Source: Paracamarosporium sp. OC-R06-R3
Taxonomy: Eukaryota; Ascomycota; Dothideomycetes; Pleosporales; Didymosphaeriaceae
DNA: 64,000 bases
NCBI GenBank assembly: GCA_019828545.1
Contig: JACVRA010000171.1
Location: 1 to 64,000, forward strand
Direction: 5' to 3'
Position numbers and translations under genes: made by a program. This document shows, one piece after another, positions 22,514 through 32,239 of the stretch; position 1 is the stretch's first letter; every line of letters starts with the position of its first letter. The notes under the pieces are model-generated. The model had not been told where the DNA came from. It saw only the letters and a list, made by a program, of their open reading frames with translations, and ran no database searches.

Positions 22514-22525
22514 TTGGCCACCCTG
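22514..22525 (-). repeat. Right terminal inverted repeat
   Basis: TTGGCCACCCTG, the exact reverse complement of the left end. Confidence 0.9.
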
Positions 22526-22533
22526 GCGGGACT
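22526..22533. repeat. Right target-site duplication of the hAT element
   Basis: GCGGGACT, identical to 20202-20209. Confidence 0.92.
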
Positions 22534-23108
22534 ACAGATCCAATGGTCAAACAACCTTGCCAACCATCTGCGGCTTATGGACAACGATAAAACACTTTGC
22601 ATTTATCATCATGTGTCATTTCTCAAGTATCAATGCCAGGATAGGTTCGTTGTGTTGTCCAAGAATTGCTCATAGTGCGGCTTTGTTAACTGATTATAGT
22701 CAAATATTCCCTGAAGGCCTAACCAAGGAAGCTTTGCGAACGCTTTCCCTCCTATTTCCTCGCAATGAGAAGAGTACCCGCAAGTGGATTCACGCCGAGA
22801 GCTCATCTACAGACAACGTCGTATGTGTGGACACAGAGATACTAAACTGTGAACGAATCCAAAGCGAGGGACGTCGCGTAGATGCATACATATTTTGGCG
22901 CGATGAGCTTCTTACTCTGAAGGAAATTCTTGATAAACCGCGCTCTACCTCTATTGTACAATTTTGGTACGATAGAAGAAATAAGATACAGTGGTATACT
23001 TTCTGGATTGCCGTCTTAGTATTATTTTTGACAGTATTCTTTGGACTAGTTCAAAGTGTTGAGGGAGCATTGCAAGTTTACAAAGCGTATCATCCAAACA
23101 CCCAATAA

Positions 23109-23805
23109 GCTTGGTCTTAGTTCTTATTAGTTCATAATACAAGAGCTTCCTTCACTACTTCGTGCAGTTGGTGCATCAAGCTTATTTCCCCTACTTTCAA
23201 AAGTGGCTAAACTGGATAGCATGTCTCGTTGCATCATCGTTCGTTGTGCTCGTACGTTCGATTGAACGATTCAGCAATGTAAGAACACAGGGTGCATGTC
23301 CATGACAGGTAAAGATTGTTAAGGACAAGCGATGATGGTGGAACAAGGGTTTAGCATGAGGCTAGCGTGTCGCTACGGTTCTATTGTTTGTCTAGGGCTG
23401 AACATCATCTATTTTGCCTAAAGCCGTCACCTATCACGGCCGTTTAGGGTCATTAGTGCACAGTTGGCGCGAACCCCTCACAAAATCCCCGTTTATTCCC
23501 TGTTGCGTTCCGAAACGCTTGCGGCTCCAATGTGCTCGGTACTTACAGGTTACGCTAACTGTCTCGTTGGTTTTTGGATCTAATGGACTCATGCTACGCT
23601 CCCCTCGACTTTTATGGTTTTGAACGCATGGTCGTGTCGTCATAGTTGAAAACATACCCACCAGCACCCCGCATCCATTGTTGTTGATCAGGACATAAGT
23701 TTTGCCGCACGGTAAATGTAGTCGAAGAGTATAGTATAAGGCCACCAAGTAGAACTCGAACAGTATTCGTCTTTAGGTACTCGATACATTTATACTTACG
23801 GAACC
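23109..23805. other. Intergenic, promoter side of the GH3 gene
   Basis: 700 bp with only short overlapping frames and no recognisable domain. It should contain the 3' UTR of the split gene and the xylosidase promoter. Confidence 0.5.
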
Positions 23806-26451
23806 ATGGTAGCCCATCGTATTTACCTGCCTGCACTTCTCTTGTCGGGTAGTGCATGCGCGTTGTTCCCCGATTGCGTTAACGGCCCGTTGAGGAACAG
23901 CACTATATGCAATGTATTCGCATGTACGCGTTTCACGTTTATCGTTTGCTTGTATTGAAGTATTTGCTGACCTCTTATAGCGCCGGCCGATAGAGCAAGA
24001 TCACTTGTCTCGCTTTACACACTAGAAGAGAAAATCAACGCTACCGGTAGTACTGCACCGGGCGTTCCACGACTTGGTATCCCACCTTATGAGTGGTGGT
24101 CTGAGGGGCTTCATGGTATCGCCGGACCTTTCACGAATTTTTCAGATCAAGGAGACTACAGCTATTCGACATCATTTCCGCAGCCGATTTTGATGGGTGC
24201 AGCATTCGACGATCAACTCATTACAGACGTGGCCACCGTTATCGCTACAGAGGCTAGAGCTTTTAACAACGCCAATCGGACGGGCTTGGACTTCTGGACG
24301 CCTAACATCAACCCATTTAGAGACCCACGATGGGGCAGGGGACAAGGTAAGCAGTGATTTTAAGATTTGTTGGTGATAGAAACTTACAAGTGCTCGAAGA
24401 AACCCCTGGCGAAGACCCTTATCATCTCTCATCATATGTGCATGCTCTAATCAAGGGTCTACAAGGTGACCCAAGCGATCCATACAAGCGGGTTGTGGCC
24501 ACCTGCAAACACTACGCAGGTATGTCCATAACAACAGCAATTTTCCGACGTCGGAATCTGACAACATATACAGGCTATGATATTGAAAGCTGGAATGGGA
24601 ACCTTCGTTATCAATTCGATGCACAGATATCTCAGCAGGATCTTGTTGAATACTACCTACCCCCTTTCCAGAGCTGCGCCCGTGATTCAAATGTTGGAGC
24701 GTTTATGTGCTCCTATAGTAAGCTTCTTCTCTCACCTCATTAAAAAGACGCTAAGAACGGACAGATTCCGTTAATGGCGTTCCAACCTGTGCAGATCCAT
24801 ACCTTCTTCAGACCATCCTCCGTGAGCACTGGGGATGGACGAACGAGGAACAGTGGGTTACGAGCGACTGCGATGCCGTACAAAACATCTATCTGCCACA
24901 CGAATGGGCCTCTACTCGAGAGCAAGCTGCTGCCGACGCACTCATTGCTGGAACAGACGTCAATTGCGGTACTTACATGCCGAACCACCTACCGGCTGCT
25001 TTTGCCCAAGGCCTAGTTAATGAGACTGTACTCGATCAAGCTTTGATTCGTCAGTACTCATCCTTGGTTCGTCTAGGGTGAGTCATATCGAACCTGTCAT
25101 GCATAGAATAGGTACTAATGAAATTGCCTGAAGTTACTTTGACCCACCTGAGAACCAACCATATCGCCAACTTGGTTTCGATGTTGTGGCAACCAATGCT
25201 TCACAAAAGCTTGCCTATAAAGCCGCCGTAGAAGGCATCGTGCTACTCAAGAACGATGGACTACTACCACTGTCACTGGACTCCTACTCTTCAATTGGTC
25301 TTTTCGGAGACTGGGCAAATGCCACCGAAGATCTACTAGGGAATTATGCGGGTGTGTCCACTTATCTTCATAGTCCACTTTGGGCTGCCCAGCAGCTCAA
25401 TATCACCGTCAATTATGCCCAAGGACCCGGTGGACAGGGTGACCCAACCACAGGTGGGTGGTTAACAGTCTGGCCAGCTGCTAGCGCCAGCGACGTGATC
25501 ATCTACATTGGAGGCATAAACAATGGTGTTGAAGAAGAAGGGATGGACCGTGGTTCGATCGCATGGACAGGCGCGCAGCTTGACGTGATCGGGCAACTTG
25601 CGCAGCAAGGAAAGCCGATGGTCGTCGTACAGATGGGTGGGGGGCAGCTTGACTCGTCTCCGATTGTGAGAAATCCCAACATATCAGCATTACTCTGGGG
25701 TGGTTATCCAGGACAGGATGGAGGCGTCGCTATCATGGATATCATTACTGGAAAGGCCGCACCAGCAGGTCGCCTACCGACAACGCAGTACCCGGCTTCA
25801 TATATAAACGAGGTTCTGATGACAGACATGACACTAAGACCCAGTCGCAACAACCCCGGACGTACGTATAAATGGTATAACGGCACCGCTGTATTTGAGT
25901 TTGGGAGCGGCCTACATTACACCAACTTCTCTGCCTCCGCAACGTCTAATCTATCGGCTACCTTTGACATAACCGATTTGATAAAGACTTGCCACAGCTC
26001 AAACGTAACGTATCCCGACCTTTGTTCTTTTGGATCGGGGATTCAGGTTGAAGTCACCAACACAGGCAACGCCACTTCCGACTACGTCACGCTGGCCTAT
26101 CTAACAGGAACCTTCGGTCCTGCGCCATTCCCAAAGAAATCACTTGTAGCTTATCAACGTTTATTCGGGATCCATGGAGGTTCTTCGGCTACTGCCAATC
26201 TGAATCTTACGCTAGGGTCTTTAGCGCGGGTCGACGAGAGAGGCAATAAGGTTCTTTATCCAGGAAATTATCAGTTGCTCATCGACAATCAGCCCCTGAC
26301 CTCGGTCAATTTCACTTTGACTGGTGGTCAGGTGGTATTGGATAAGTGGCCACAACCACCTGCAAATCGGACCGGGGCAGGTGTGAGCGGATTTGAAGGA
26401 TACTTCGTGGGTGGTTACGGTAGCGATCAGAAGCCTGTGTCTTTACGTTAA
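23806..26451 (+). CDS. GH3 exo-1,4-beta-xylosidase
   Basis: Five introns are removed (23924-23980, 24347-24399, 24520-24573, 24718-24764, 25078-25133), giving 2379 nt, 792 aa, a usual length for fungal GH3 xylosidases. A signal peptide (MVAHRIYLPALLLSGSACA) leads to the GH3 barrel: [55 protein letters not shown]. The nucleophile is Asp about 284 in VTSDCDAVQNI. The alpha/beta sandwich follows (EGIVLLKNDGLLPLSLD, FEFGSGLHYTNF), then the FnIII-like C-terminal domain. The WWSEGLHG and SDCDAV pattern is that of the xylosidase subgroup rather than beta-glucosidases. The enzyme is secreted and releases xylose from xylooligosaccharides. Many N-glycosylation sequons are present. Confidence 0.94.
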
Positions 26452-26753
26452 GCATATACCACGTCGTATTTTCGAGAGCTTTTGCAAAGGTTGAATCAAA
26501 TCTCAAAACGTTTCTGTCTTTCTTGTACCAGGTGCACACTAGAGCTCTGCTCTAAGGAAAAGTGATGGGTAAGGTAAGCTTTTTCGACATGCAGTAGTGA
26601 ACAAACACAGATTTCAGTACATCCAGTATTTGCAATACTTACATGGGTCTACGAAAAGTATAGAGCATGTTTAGTTAATGCTAGAACTTAGATGTTTGCA
26701 GAGAATGCAAGATACCAAAGCATGCTCCAGATTCTTGTCACTACATTCAATTT
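26452..26753. other. Short convergent intergenic region
   Basis: About 300 bp between two converging stop codons. Nothing beyond presumed 3' UTRs was seen. Confidence 0.5.
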
Positions 26754-27828
26754 TTACACCATTACTTCCCTGCCAGTGACCTTCAAGAAGTCAGACAGTA
26801 CATACTGCCATACTTTCTCTGCTGTACCGTTCTCTTCGAAGCCCTTCAATAACTGCTCCACCCTTGGTAACGAACTTTGACCTTTTACATCCACAGAATA
26901 GACCCCATTACACAATTTCCCATCTTTCTTTCTGCCCAGCACTGATGAAGACTTTGGCAAAATAGCCGAAACTTCGTCTTGCCCTTGTATAGATCCATAC
27001 TCTGCACTTGTACCTACAAACAAATGACGCTCCCCACACTCATCCGGCGACGTGTTGATGAGCGGGGCAAGCAAACCTGTGATCGCGACTATGATTCTCA
27101 ATCTTATTGTAGGCTCCATATCGCGCATGATACCGCTCTTTACAACACCAGGGCACGTGTGCACGAAGCCGACATCAGGGGCTCGGTTTGCTGCTTTCCC
27201 GAGAAGTAACGTAATACACGAGGCAAACTGATCGCGCCATTTGGGCAAGGGAAATCCAATTCCTGGTATATTTGTTGTGTCAATAGCCCCCTCGTAAGAG
27301 GCTGCTCCGACGCTGACAACGCGTCGCAGGTGACGAGCGTTCCGTAAGAGAGGCAATAGGTTCAGAATGAAACGCGTGCGGCCGTGTAAAGCGAGAGCCG
27401 GGACTAGAGGCAAGCCTTCGTGTGTTTCTGGATGAAATGTTAGCCGTAGTATCGGATCGATCAGCTCAGGTATAACCTTTCGTAATACCCATTGATCCTT
27501 GGCTTTGGAACAGAATGTTGATTGCACTCTCTTTGTCTTTGATCTGTCTGCATACGTCGTCGATAGTATGTAGCAAGCTTACATCTGCTTGGATGAAGTT
27601 GAATTTCCCGCCATTGTTTATGCGTCGACATTCTTCGATGATACAGTCGGCCGCCTCTTGGGACCGCCCAACAATGTAAACGCGCGGCTTGGAAACATAT
27701 TTGGCGAAGGCTTTCACGGTGTATTCGCCAACTCCACTTGTGCCTCCTACGAAAACGGCAACGAGACCGTCGGGGAAAGTTGAGGCGATGCGTTTGTTCG
27801 ATGCAATGACTTCAGATAGAGTGACCAT
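26754..27828 (-). CDS. SDR-fold oxidoreductase-like protein lacking a clear YxxxK
   Basis: One 49-nt intron (27428-27476) with branch CTAAC is removed, giving 341 aa. The N-terminal Rossmann motif FVGGTSGVGEYTVKAF (TGxxxGxG type) is followed by VYIVGRSQEAAD and FIQADVSLL. The junction gives SQGSMGITKETHEGLPLV, then RTRFILNLLPLL and RRVVSVGAASYEGAID. This matches a fungal short-chain dehydrogenase subgroup. The canonical Tyr-x3-Lys dyad is not visible where expected (the A-L-H-G-R-T-R-F segment replaces the usual Y-containing one), so activity is uncertain. The gene diverges from a Zn2Cys6 regulator whose ATG is 303 bp away, an arrangement common in small metabolic modules. Confidence 0.82.
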
Positions 27829-28131
27829 GGTGCGCCTGTGAATAAAGGAATAAGACTGGGGAGCTTTGGGAGCACCATGGTCTACTTTATAAGTTGCGCT
27901 TCCGATAGAAGATGGAATTTCTCCAAGGTACTAGTAAGAGAACATAACGGGGTTAAGCATTCATGACGATCCTCACTAGTACACTAATGCATTCGGAGCG
28001 ACGCTAAATCATAAAGAGCGATACGAGACGAACAGGGAAAGCGTCATCCGGAGATAGGACATAGGAATTGCCTCCTATCCTTCTTTACCTAAAGCGAGCA
28101 TACGAGCCTGTTTCGGTTCACCTTTCAACGC
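27829..28131. promoter_or_regulatory. Divergent promoter of the SDR and Zn2Cys6 genes
   Basis: 303 bp between two diverging start codons. It includes a TATA box for the minus-strand gene. Confidence 0.5.
27886..27891 (-). promoter_or_regulatory. TATA box of the SDR gene
   Basis: TATAAA on the minus strand, about 60 bp upstream of the SDR ATG. Confidence 0.55.
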
Positions 28132-29755
28132 ATGCAATTCATGATACTAAGAATGGCTAGGAAAGAATCCACGCTGTCCTTGAATGATCTCACAAGTACT
28201 TTCGTTCTTACGCCAACAGCTACCTCCAATCGTACCCTCTGCGAGGTACCGAGGATCTTCGCTAGAAACGCAGACCGGAAAAGGCGTTCCCATTCGAAGT
28301 CTAGTTTAGGATGCTATAACTGCAAGAGGCGGAGAGTCAAAGTAAGCGAGAATATGCGGGTTCAATTAATCGCGCTGAGCCTGGATATAGTGCAATGAAG
28401 CTTTCCCTTGCTCCAACTGCAGCCAACGACGCGAGAAGTGCGAGCAGGTTGACAAACCTGAATGCACAAGACCAAAATTCCAGGATAAGCGATGGTATGT
28501 AAAATTGCACATAACACTATGATGATCGTTTGAGCATATTGCTATGCCTTAAGATAGGCTATACAGGTCCCAGGAGCATTCAAGACTTGTCCTCTGGCTG
28601 TATGGTAACTCAGCTGACCATCGCCATAGGCTTCCGCTCCGGAACAATAACTGCAAACCACATCCTTACTCTCTGACTCTCCAAAAGGCACCCCTAGATA
28701 CTAAAAGCACCGATACTCGAGTGAACCTTATTCATCTCCAACTCTTTCACCACTTTCAAACACATACCCGACATACTCTTCTCCTCCCCCTCATCGTATG
28801 GGACACTGCAACATCACTTTCTTTATCCTTCAATTTTTTGATGCATGCAATACTCTGCATCTCAGCACGCCATCTCTCCTTCCTCCACCCACAGCGTGCA
28901 GATTACTATGCCGAAATTGCATCTGCTCACCTACACCGTACACTATCCGAGTTTCGTTCCGAACTCTTCTCTGCTGGATTGGCGTCCTCAAAAGAGAAAA
29001 TCGATGTATTTATGGCTACGGCACTGTTGCTGCAATTCGAGTTGTGGGCCGATATCAGCCATCTCGACAATGGGAAAGAGAGATGCTACGACCCGAGCAG
29101 AGACTCTATTTTTGCGTACAGCGCAAGTTTGAAGAACACACTGCTGGAATGCTTCGAGCCTACCGATGTGCAGCATTCTACCATAATGAAGCATCTGGCC
29201 AACGACGGAACGCTGGCGGACAGTGTCGAGGTTAGCGCGTCCACCAACGCGCAGTATCAAGAGTTCTTCTCCCCTCAACGCAGACTAACACATGACCGCC
29301 TTGTTCATGCCACAACGACATCGGGACCTTTTCGTGGGCAACCTGAGTATCAACACTTTAACGCTGCATTTAGTACTCCATATACTCCTGTTATCTCCGC
29401 GCTTATACCCCTACTCGTCCATCTCACTTCTTCTCACACATTGCCTCAAACGAATCTTCCTCCAACAACAGAAAACAACCTCCCCGTTTCCGTTTACCCA
29501 AGTCCATCCGTCTTGACAACATTTAGGATCGCTCGACACATCTTCTGCTTTCCGTTTCTCTGCCGCGGTGCATTCGCAGGCAAAATCGCCGACAGTGATC
29601 CACACGCACTACTTATTCTATACCATTTCTTCCGTGCAGTGCGAAAACTGCTGAGCGGTGACGAGTTCTGGTGGGCGAGGAAGCGAGCCGTGACGGTGGA
29701 GCGAGCATTGGGGGAGTGGCTCAGGAAGGAATGTGAAGATGTCTCAGAGCTGTAG
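28132..29755 (+). CDS. Zn2Cys6 transcription factor
   Basis: Two introns are removed (28342-28390, 28495-28557), giving 1512 nt, 503 aa. The zinc cluster is split by intron 1 and reads GCYNCKRRRVKCNEAFPCSN followed by CSQRREKCEQ, with all six cysteines at standard spacing. It is preceded by the basic RKRRSHSK. The remainder carries helical segments (LNLIHLQLFHHFQTHT-like, LIVWDTATSLSLSFNFLMHA, LRKECEDVSEL) of the type found in fungal-specific C-terminal regulatory domains of short zinc-cluster proteins. The start is one of three in-frame ATGs at 28132, 28141 and 28153. Its divergent partner is the SDR gene, a plausible target (inference). Confidence 0.88.
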
Positions 29756-30022
29756 CTCTACGATCGAGGTTAATCTATATTTGTGTGAGATAAAGGTCAT
29801 TTCTGTCCAAGTATATTGCCGTCGGTTTAAATCTGAACAGTTTGTGCGTTTCTAGACCACTTCACAATTGCACATATGGGAAGAAGATTGTAGTTAAGAT
29901 GGACAGGTATTTCTTTTGTACCAGGAGAAAATAGTAGGATATATACAAGAAGATAGTTCTCCACCACAATTCATGTGGTGATTTTCACACAAGACCATTA
30001 ATTGTCACTATAGTGACACCCC

Positions 30023-31102
30023 TTAAATGCACTGCGAGTAGTAATCGTTCTGCACAGTGCAGGTAGAGCCACTCTCGCAGGCAGTAGCACCAGTGAAGCC
30101 CTTGCCACCACACTGGCCGTACTTCTTAACGGATCCGGTAGTGCCGCTGGAGCCAGGAAGAGAGGGAGAAGTGGCGTTCGAGGGAGCAGCAACCACGGAG
30201 GTCAAGAATGTGCTGGGGGCGGCGAGGCTAGGGATGGCAGTGGCAGTGGTGTTGCCAGAGGGGGCAGCGGTTGCATAGCCAGAAACGCTAGTAACGGAGG
30301 CAGCTGGGGCGCTTGAGGCAACAGCGGCGACGCTAGAGACCGGAGCGGCGCTGGTGGCTACAGGCGTGGTGCTGTTGGATGACGGCTTGGATGAGACGGG
30401 GGTGGTGGAGCCACCAGAGCCATCGCAGCTGCCGACTGGTCCACCAGGAGCAGTGTAGTTGGAGGGGTCGAAGCCGTTGTAGACGTTGGGGATGTAGATG
30501 TTGGAGTCCTCAGCGTTGTATGCGCCAGGAAGCTCAATAGTAGGACCGCAAGCGCCCTCACTGCCAGTGCCGGTGATCTTAAGCTGAGCACAACCGATGT
30601 AGAACTGAGCTCCTCCAACAGTCTGCGCGCCGTGAAGCGCAAGCATCTCTGAGCGAAGAAGGTACTCGCCGCTGGGCAGGCCCTTGGGAAGGGTGAACTC
30701 GTGCGTCATGTTGTCGGCACCCATGATCTCGTTGGCCCACTTGCCGTCAACATTGTCGAGTTCATCGATCTTGAACCAGGAGCCAACACCAGTGGCATCC
30801 TTTGCGCTGTCAACAGGACCGAAAAGCATGTGGGTGATGGGGCCCGGGTGACCAGACTGGTCCCATTGGACCTTGATGGTGTCGCCCTCGCTGGCAGCGA
30901 CGGTGTCTGCAACACCGGTCTGTCCGTCGACGTTGCAGGCAATGTCTTCGCTGGTGACATCAGTCACAGGGCTGTTTGAGGGCGGCATCCGAATGCCGAC
31001 CTGGTAGCCGGGGGTCTCGCCATTGACCCAGAACTGGTGGAAGTTCTGGTGAGCTGACACAGCAGCAACAAGTGAGGAAGCGAGGATGGTCTTGGAGAAC
31101 AT
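30023..31102 (-). CDS. AA9 lytic polysaccharide monooxygenase with C-terminal CBM1
   Basis: Single exon, 359 aa from this start (363 from an ATG at 31114). The signal peptide [17 protein letters not shown] ends just before the mature N-terminal His ([11 protein letters not shown]), which forms the copper histidine brace. The second brace His lies in [16 protein letters not shown]. The distal motif [14 protein letters not shown] is also as expected in AA9. A Ser/Thr/Ala-rich linker of about 110 residues leads to a family 1 cellulose-binding module ([19 protein letters not shown] to YYSQCI). The enzyme oxidatively cleaves cellulose or hemicellulose outside the cell. The gene is tail-to-tail with the Zn2Cys6 gene (267 bp) and has no intron. 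Confidence 0.95.
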   Translation of the reverse strand: MFSKTILASSLVAAVSAHQNFHQFWVNGETPGYQVGIRMPPSNSPVTDVTSEDIACNVDGQTGVADTVAASEGDTIKVQWDQSGHPGPITHMLFGPVDSAKDATGVGSWFKIDELDNVDGKWANEIMGADNMTHEFTLPKGLPSGEYLLRSEMLALHGAQTVGGAQFYIGCAQLKITGTGSEGACGPTIELPGAYNAEDSNIYIPNVYNGFDPSNYTAPGGPVGSCDGSGGSTTPVSSKPSSNSTTPVATSAAPVSSVAAVASSAPAASVTSVSGYATAAPSGNTTATAIPSLAAPSTFLTSVVAAPSNATSPSLPGSSGTTGSVKKYGQCGGKGFTGATACESGSTCTVQNDYYSQCI

Positions 31103-31799
31103 TGTGTAAAGCAAGTAAGTGATCCCGGATCACAACAAATGAATGAAAATGGTTGGAAAAGAGTGAAAAGCGGATGAAAAAACGAATGTCAGCCGTGTAG
31201 GACTTGCCTGTGAAGAGGAGAAAGGAAGCAAGAGAGATGAAGAAAACTCTTATATTGTGCCATGACTCCGTGATCGTCGGCTTTCATGATCGCCATCCCT
31301 CGAATTCCATGAGTTCCAAGCAGTTCTAAGCGCAATGGTACCGCGCGCAAGAGATTGATGGAGCCAGCTAGGAGATCCGTGGACGTGGGATGGCAGCCGC
31401 TGCACTATCCGCAGACTGTTCTAGCGGTTGCCCTGTAAAGCGTAGTCGCGAGCCTCACAGCGGGTGCATAGTCCGGCTTTGGTATGGTAGCGGCTACCGA
31501 ACCACACGATTATGCGGGTGGAGTTTGAGCATGACAAGCGAGATTGGCAGTCTGAAGCCCATCGTTTCGAAACTGGGCCAAAGTACTCCCACCAATCGGG
31601 CATCGCATTATATATGCCGCTTTGTTTCATGCGAACGTTTGAAACGCAGCGCCAGATACATTCGATTAAAAAATAGGCAAAAATGTGGGAACATGTGGTG
31701 GTACTGATGAGAAGACAGGGCGTGCCTTTATCATGACGCGCGGAAAGATGCCGGAGTAACGCGCTCGATACGCATTCTTCACGTACGACAACGTTCTAA
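31103..31799. promoter_or_regulatory. Promoter region of the LPMO gene
   Basis: About 700 bp without supported coding sequence. The purine-rich stretch near the ATG is probably the 5' UTR. Confidence 0.45.
31249..31254 (-). promoter_or_regulatory. TATA box of the LPMO gene
   Basis: TATAAG in the minus-strand context CACAATATAAGAG, about 150 bp upstream of the ATG. Confidence 0.45.
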
Positions 31800-32237
31800 A
31801 TGAACAATCTCAGCATCCTCGTCTTGGCCGGCGGCAAGCCGAGCCGTGCGGCCACCGCCAAATGTCGGCTCAAGTTCCACAGTGGATATCATAGTTGTTG
31901 CGCGCGAACCTCGCCCAATATTGGCCACCGCTGTACCCAGCCAGCCTTCAACCATACGCCCTCGTACTCACTCCAAACTCTAGTCTTAACGACGACCTCA
32001 AAAGCTGTCACCCACCTCAGTGACGAAGTAATGCATCGAGATCAAGCCAACGAGATCTTTTGCTACCCACCACTACGACTCAGGCAATGCATGGCTGATC
32101 GCCGCCCACAAGATGGCGCTGGGGCGATTCGAGACCAGTCAGCACCTCAATTAACCCACATGATGCAATTTGCGAAGTACTGCTTGCCACGCGAGATCCA
32201 GTCGTTCCAACAGCACCGAGTCCAACTCAGATCGTGA
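31800..32237 (+). pseudogene. Possible relic of a MobA-like nucleotidyltransferase
   Basis: The frame starts MNNLSILVLAGGKPSR, resembling the N-terminal LAGGxSSR signature of MobA-like NTP transferases, and continues AKCRLKFHSG where relatives have a PKHLLxFPDG-like run. A shifted frame then gives STVDIIVVAREPRP, and later YDSGNAWLIAAHKM, which could correspond to the GPAAGLLAAH region. Frames shift at least twice and no full domain survives. It ends two bases before the stop of the convergent MoeA-like gene. The similarity is short, so this is a tentative call. Confidence 0.35.
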
Positions 32238-32239
32238 GC

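Larger units (their letters stand above)
20210..22525 (+). mobile_element. Full-length hAT-family DNA transposon, RIP-decayed transposase
   Basis: 2316 bp bounded by perfect 12-bp terminal inverted repeats (CAGGGTGGCCAA and its reverse complement), extended imperfectly, and by an 8-bp duplication. The internal plus-strand frame encodes a BED-type zinc finger (YYCSLCKYSGSSTTNIRYH), a catalytic-region stretch with SALTDIHLSIDV, KALLALRTIANHSGE, SIVRKLGAI and LYNIVVHTRSST, and the C-terminal dimerisation motif KLERVFSGGRRTISWERIRL. The frame is interrupted by many TAG and TAA codons. Where the family has Gln or Trp the codon is TAG or TAA, the product expected from CpA-to-TpA change on either strand (RIP). 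The element is AT-rich against its surroundings. It cannot encode an active transposase, but its ends are intact. Confidence 0.93.
19686..23108 (+). pseudogene. Fungus-specific membrane-protein gene split by a hAT transposon
   Basis: Before the transposon the frame reads KAINYNRGEYTTVRKHSD, then IAEKIRADLTKHEIAQSL, then FNLQRFAGL. After it, the same frame continues QIQWSNNLANHLRLMDND and YHHVSFLKYQCQD. An intron at 22645-22699 follows, then IFPEGLTKEALRTLSLLF, YIFWRDELLTLKEILDK, FWYDRRNKIQWYTFW, a C-terminal hydrophobic helix (IAVLVLFLTVFFGLVQSV) and the end GALQVYKAYHPNTQ. This is a familiar Pezizomycotina family of unknown function with one C-terminal membrane segment. With one copy of the 8-bp duplication and the element left out, the exons keep phase, so the host gene itself looks little decayed. 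A 39-nt intron at 19784-19822 is probable. The 5' start was not found. Confidence 0.75.

Noticed and set aside
23434..23857. Minus-strand frames upstream of the GH3 gene
   Set aside because: Short, overlapping, no domain; one overlaps the GH3 first exon.
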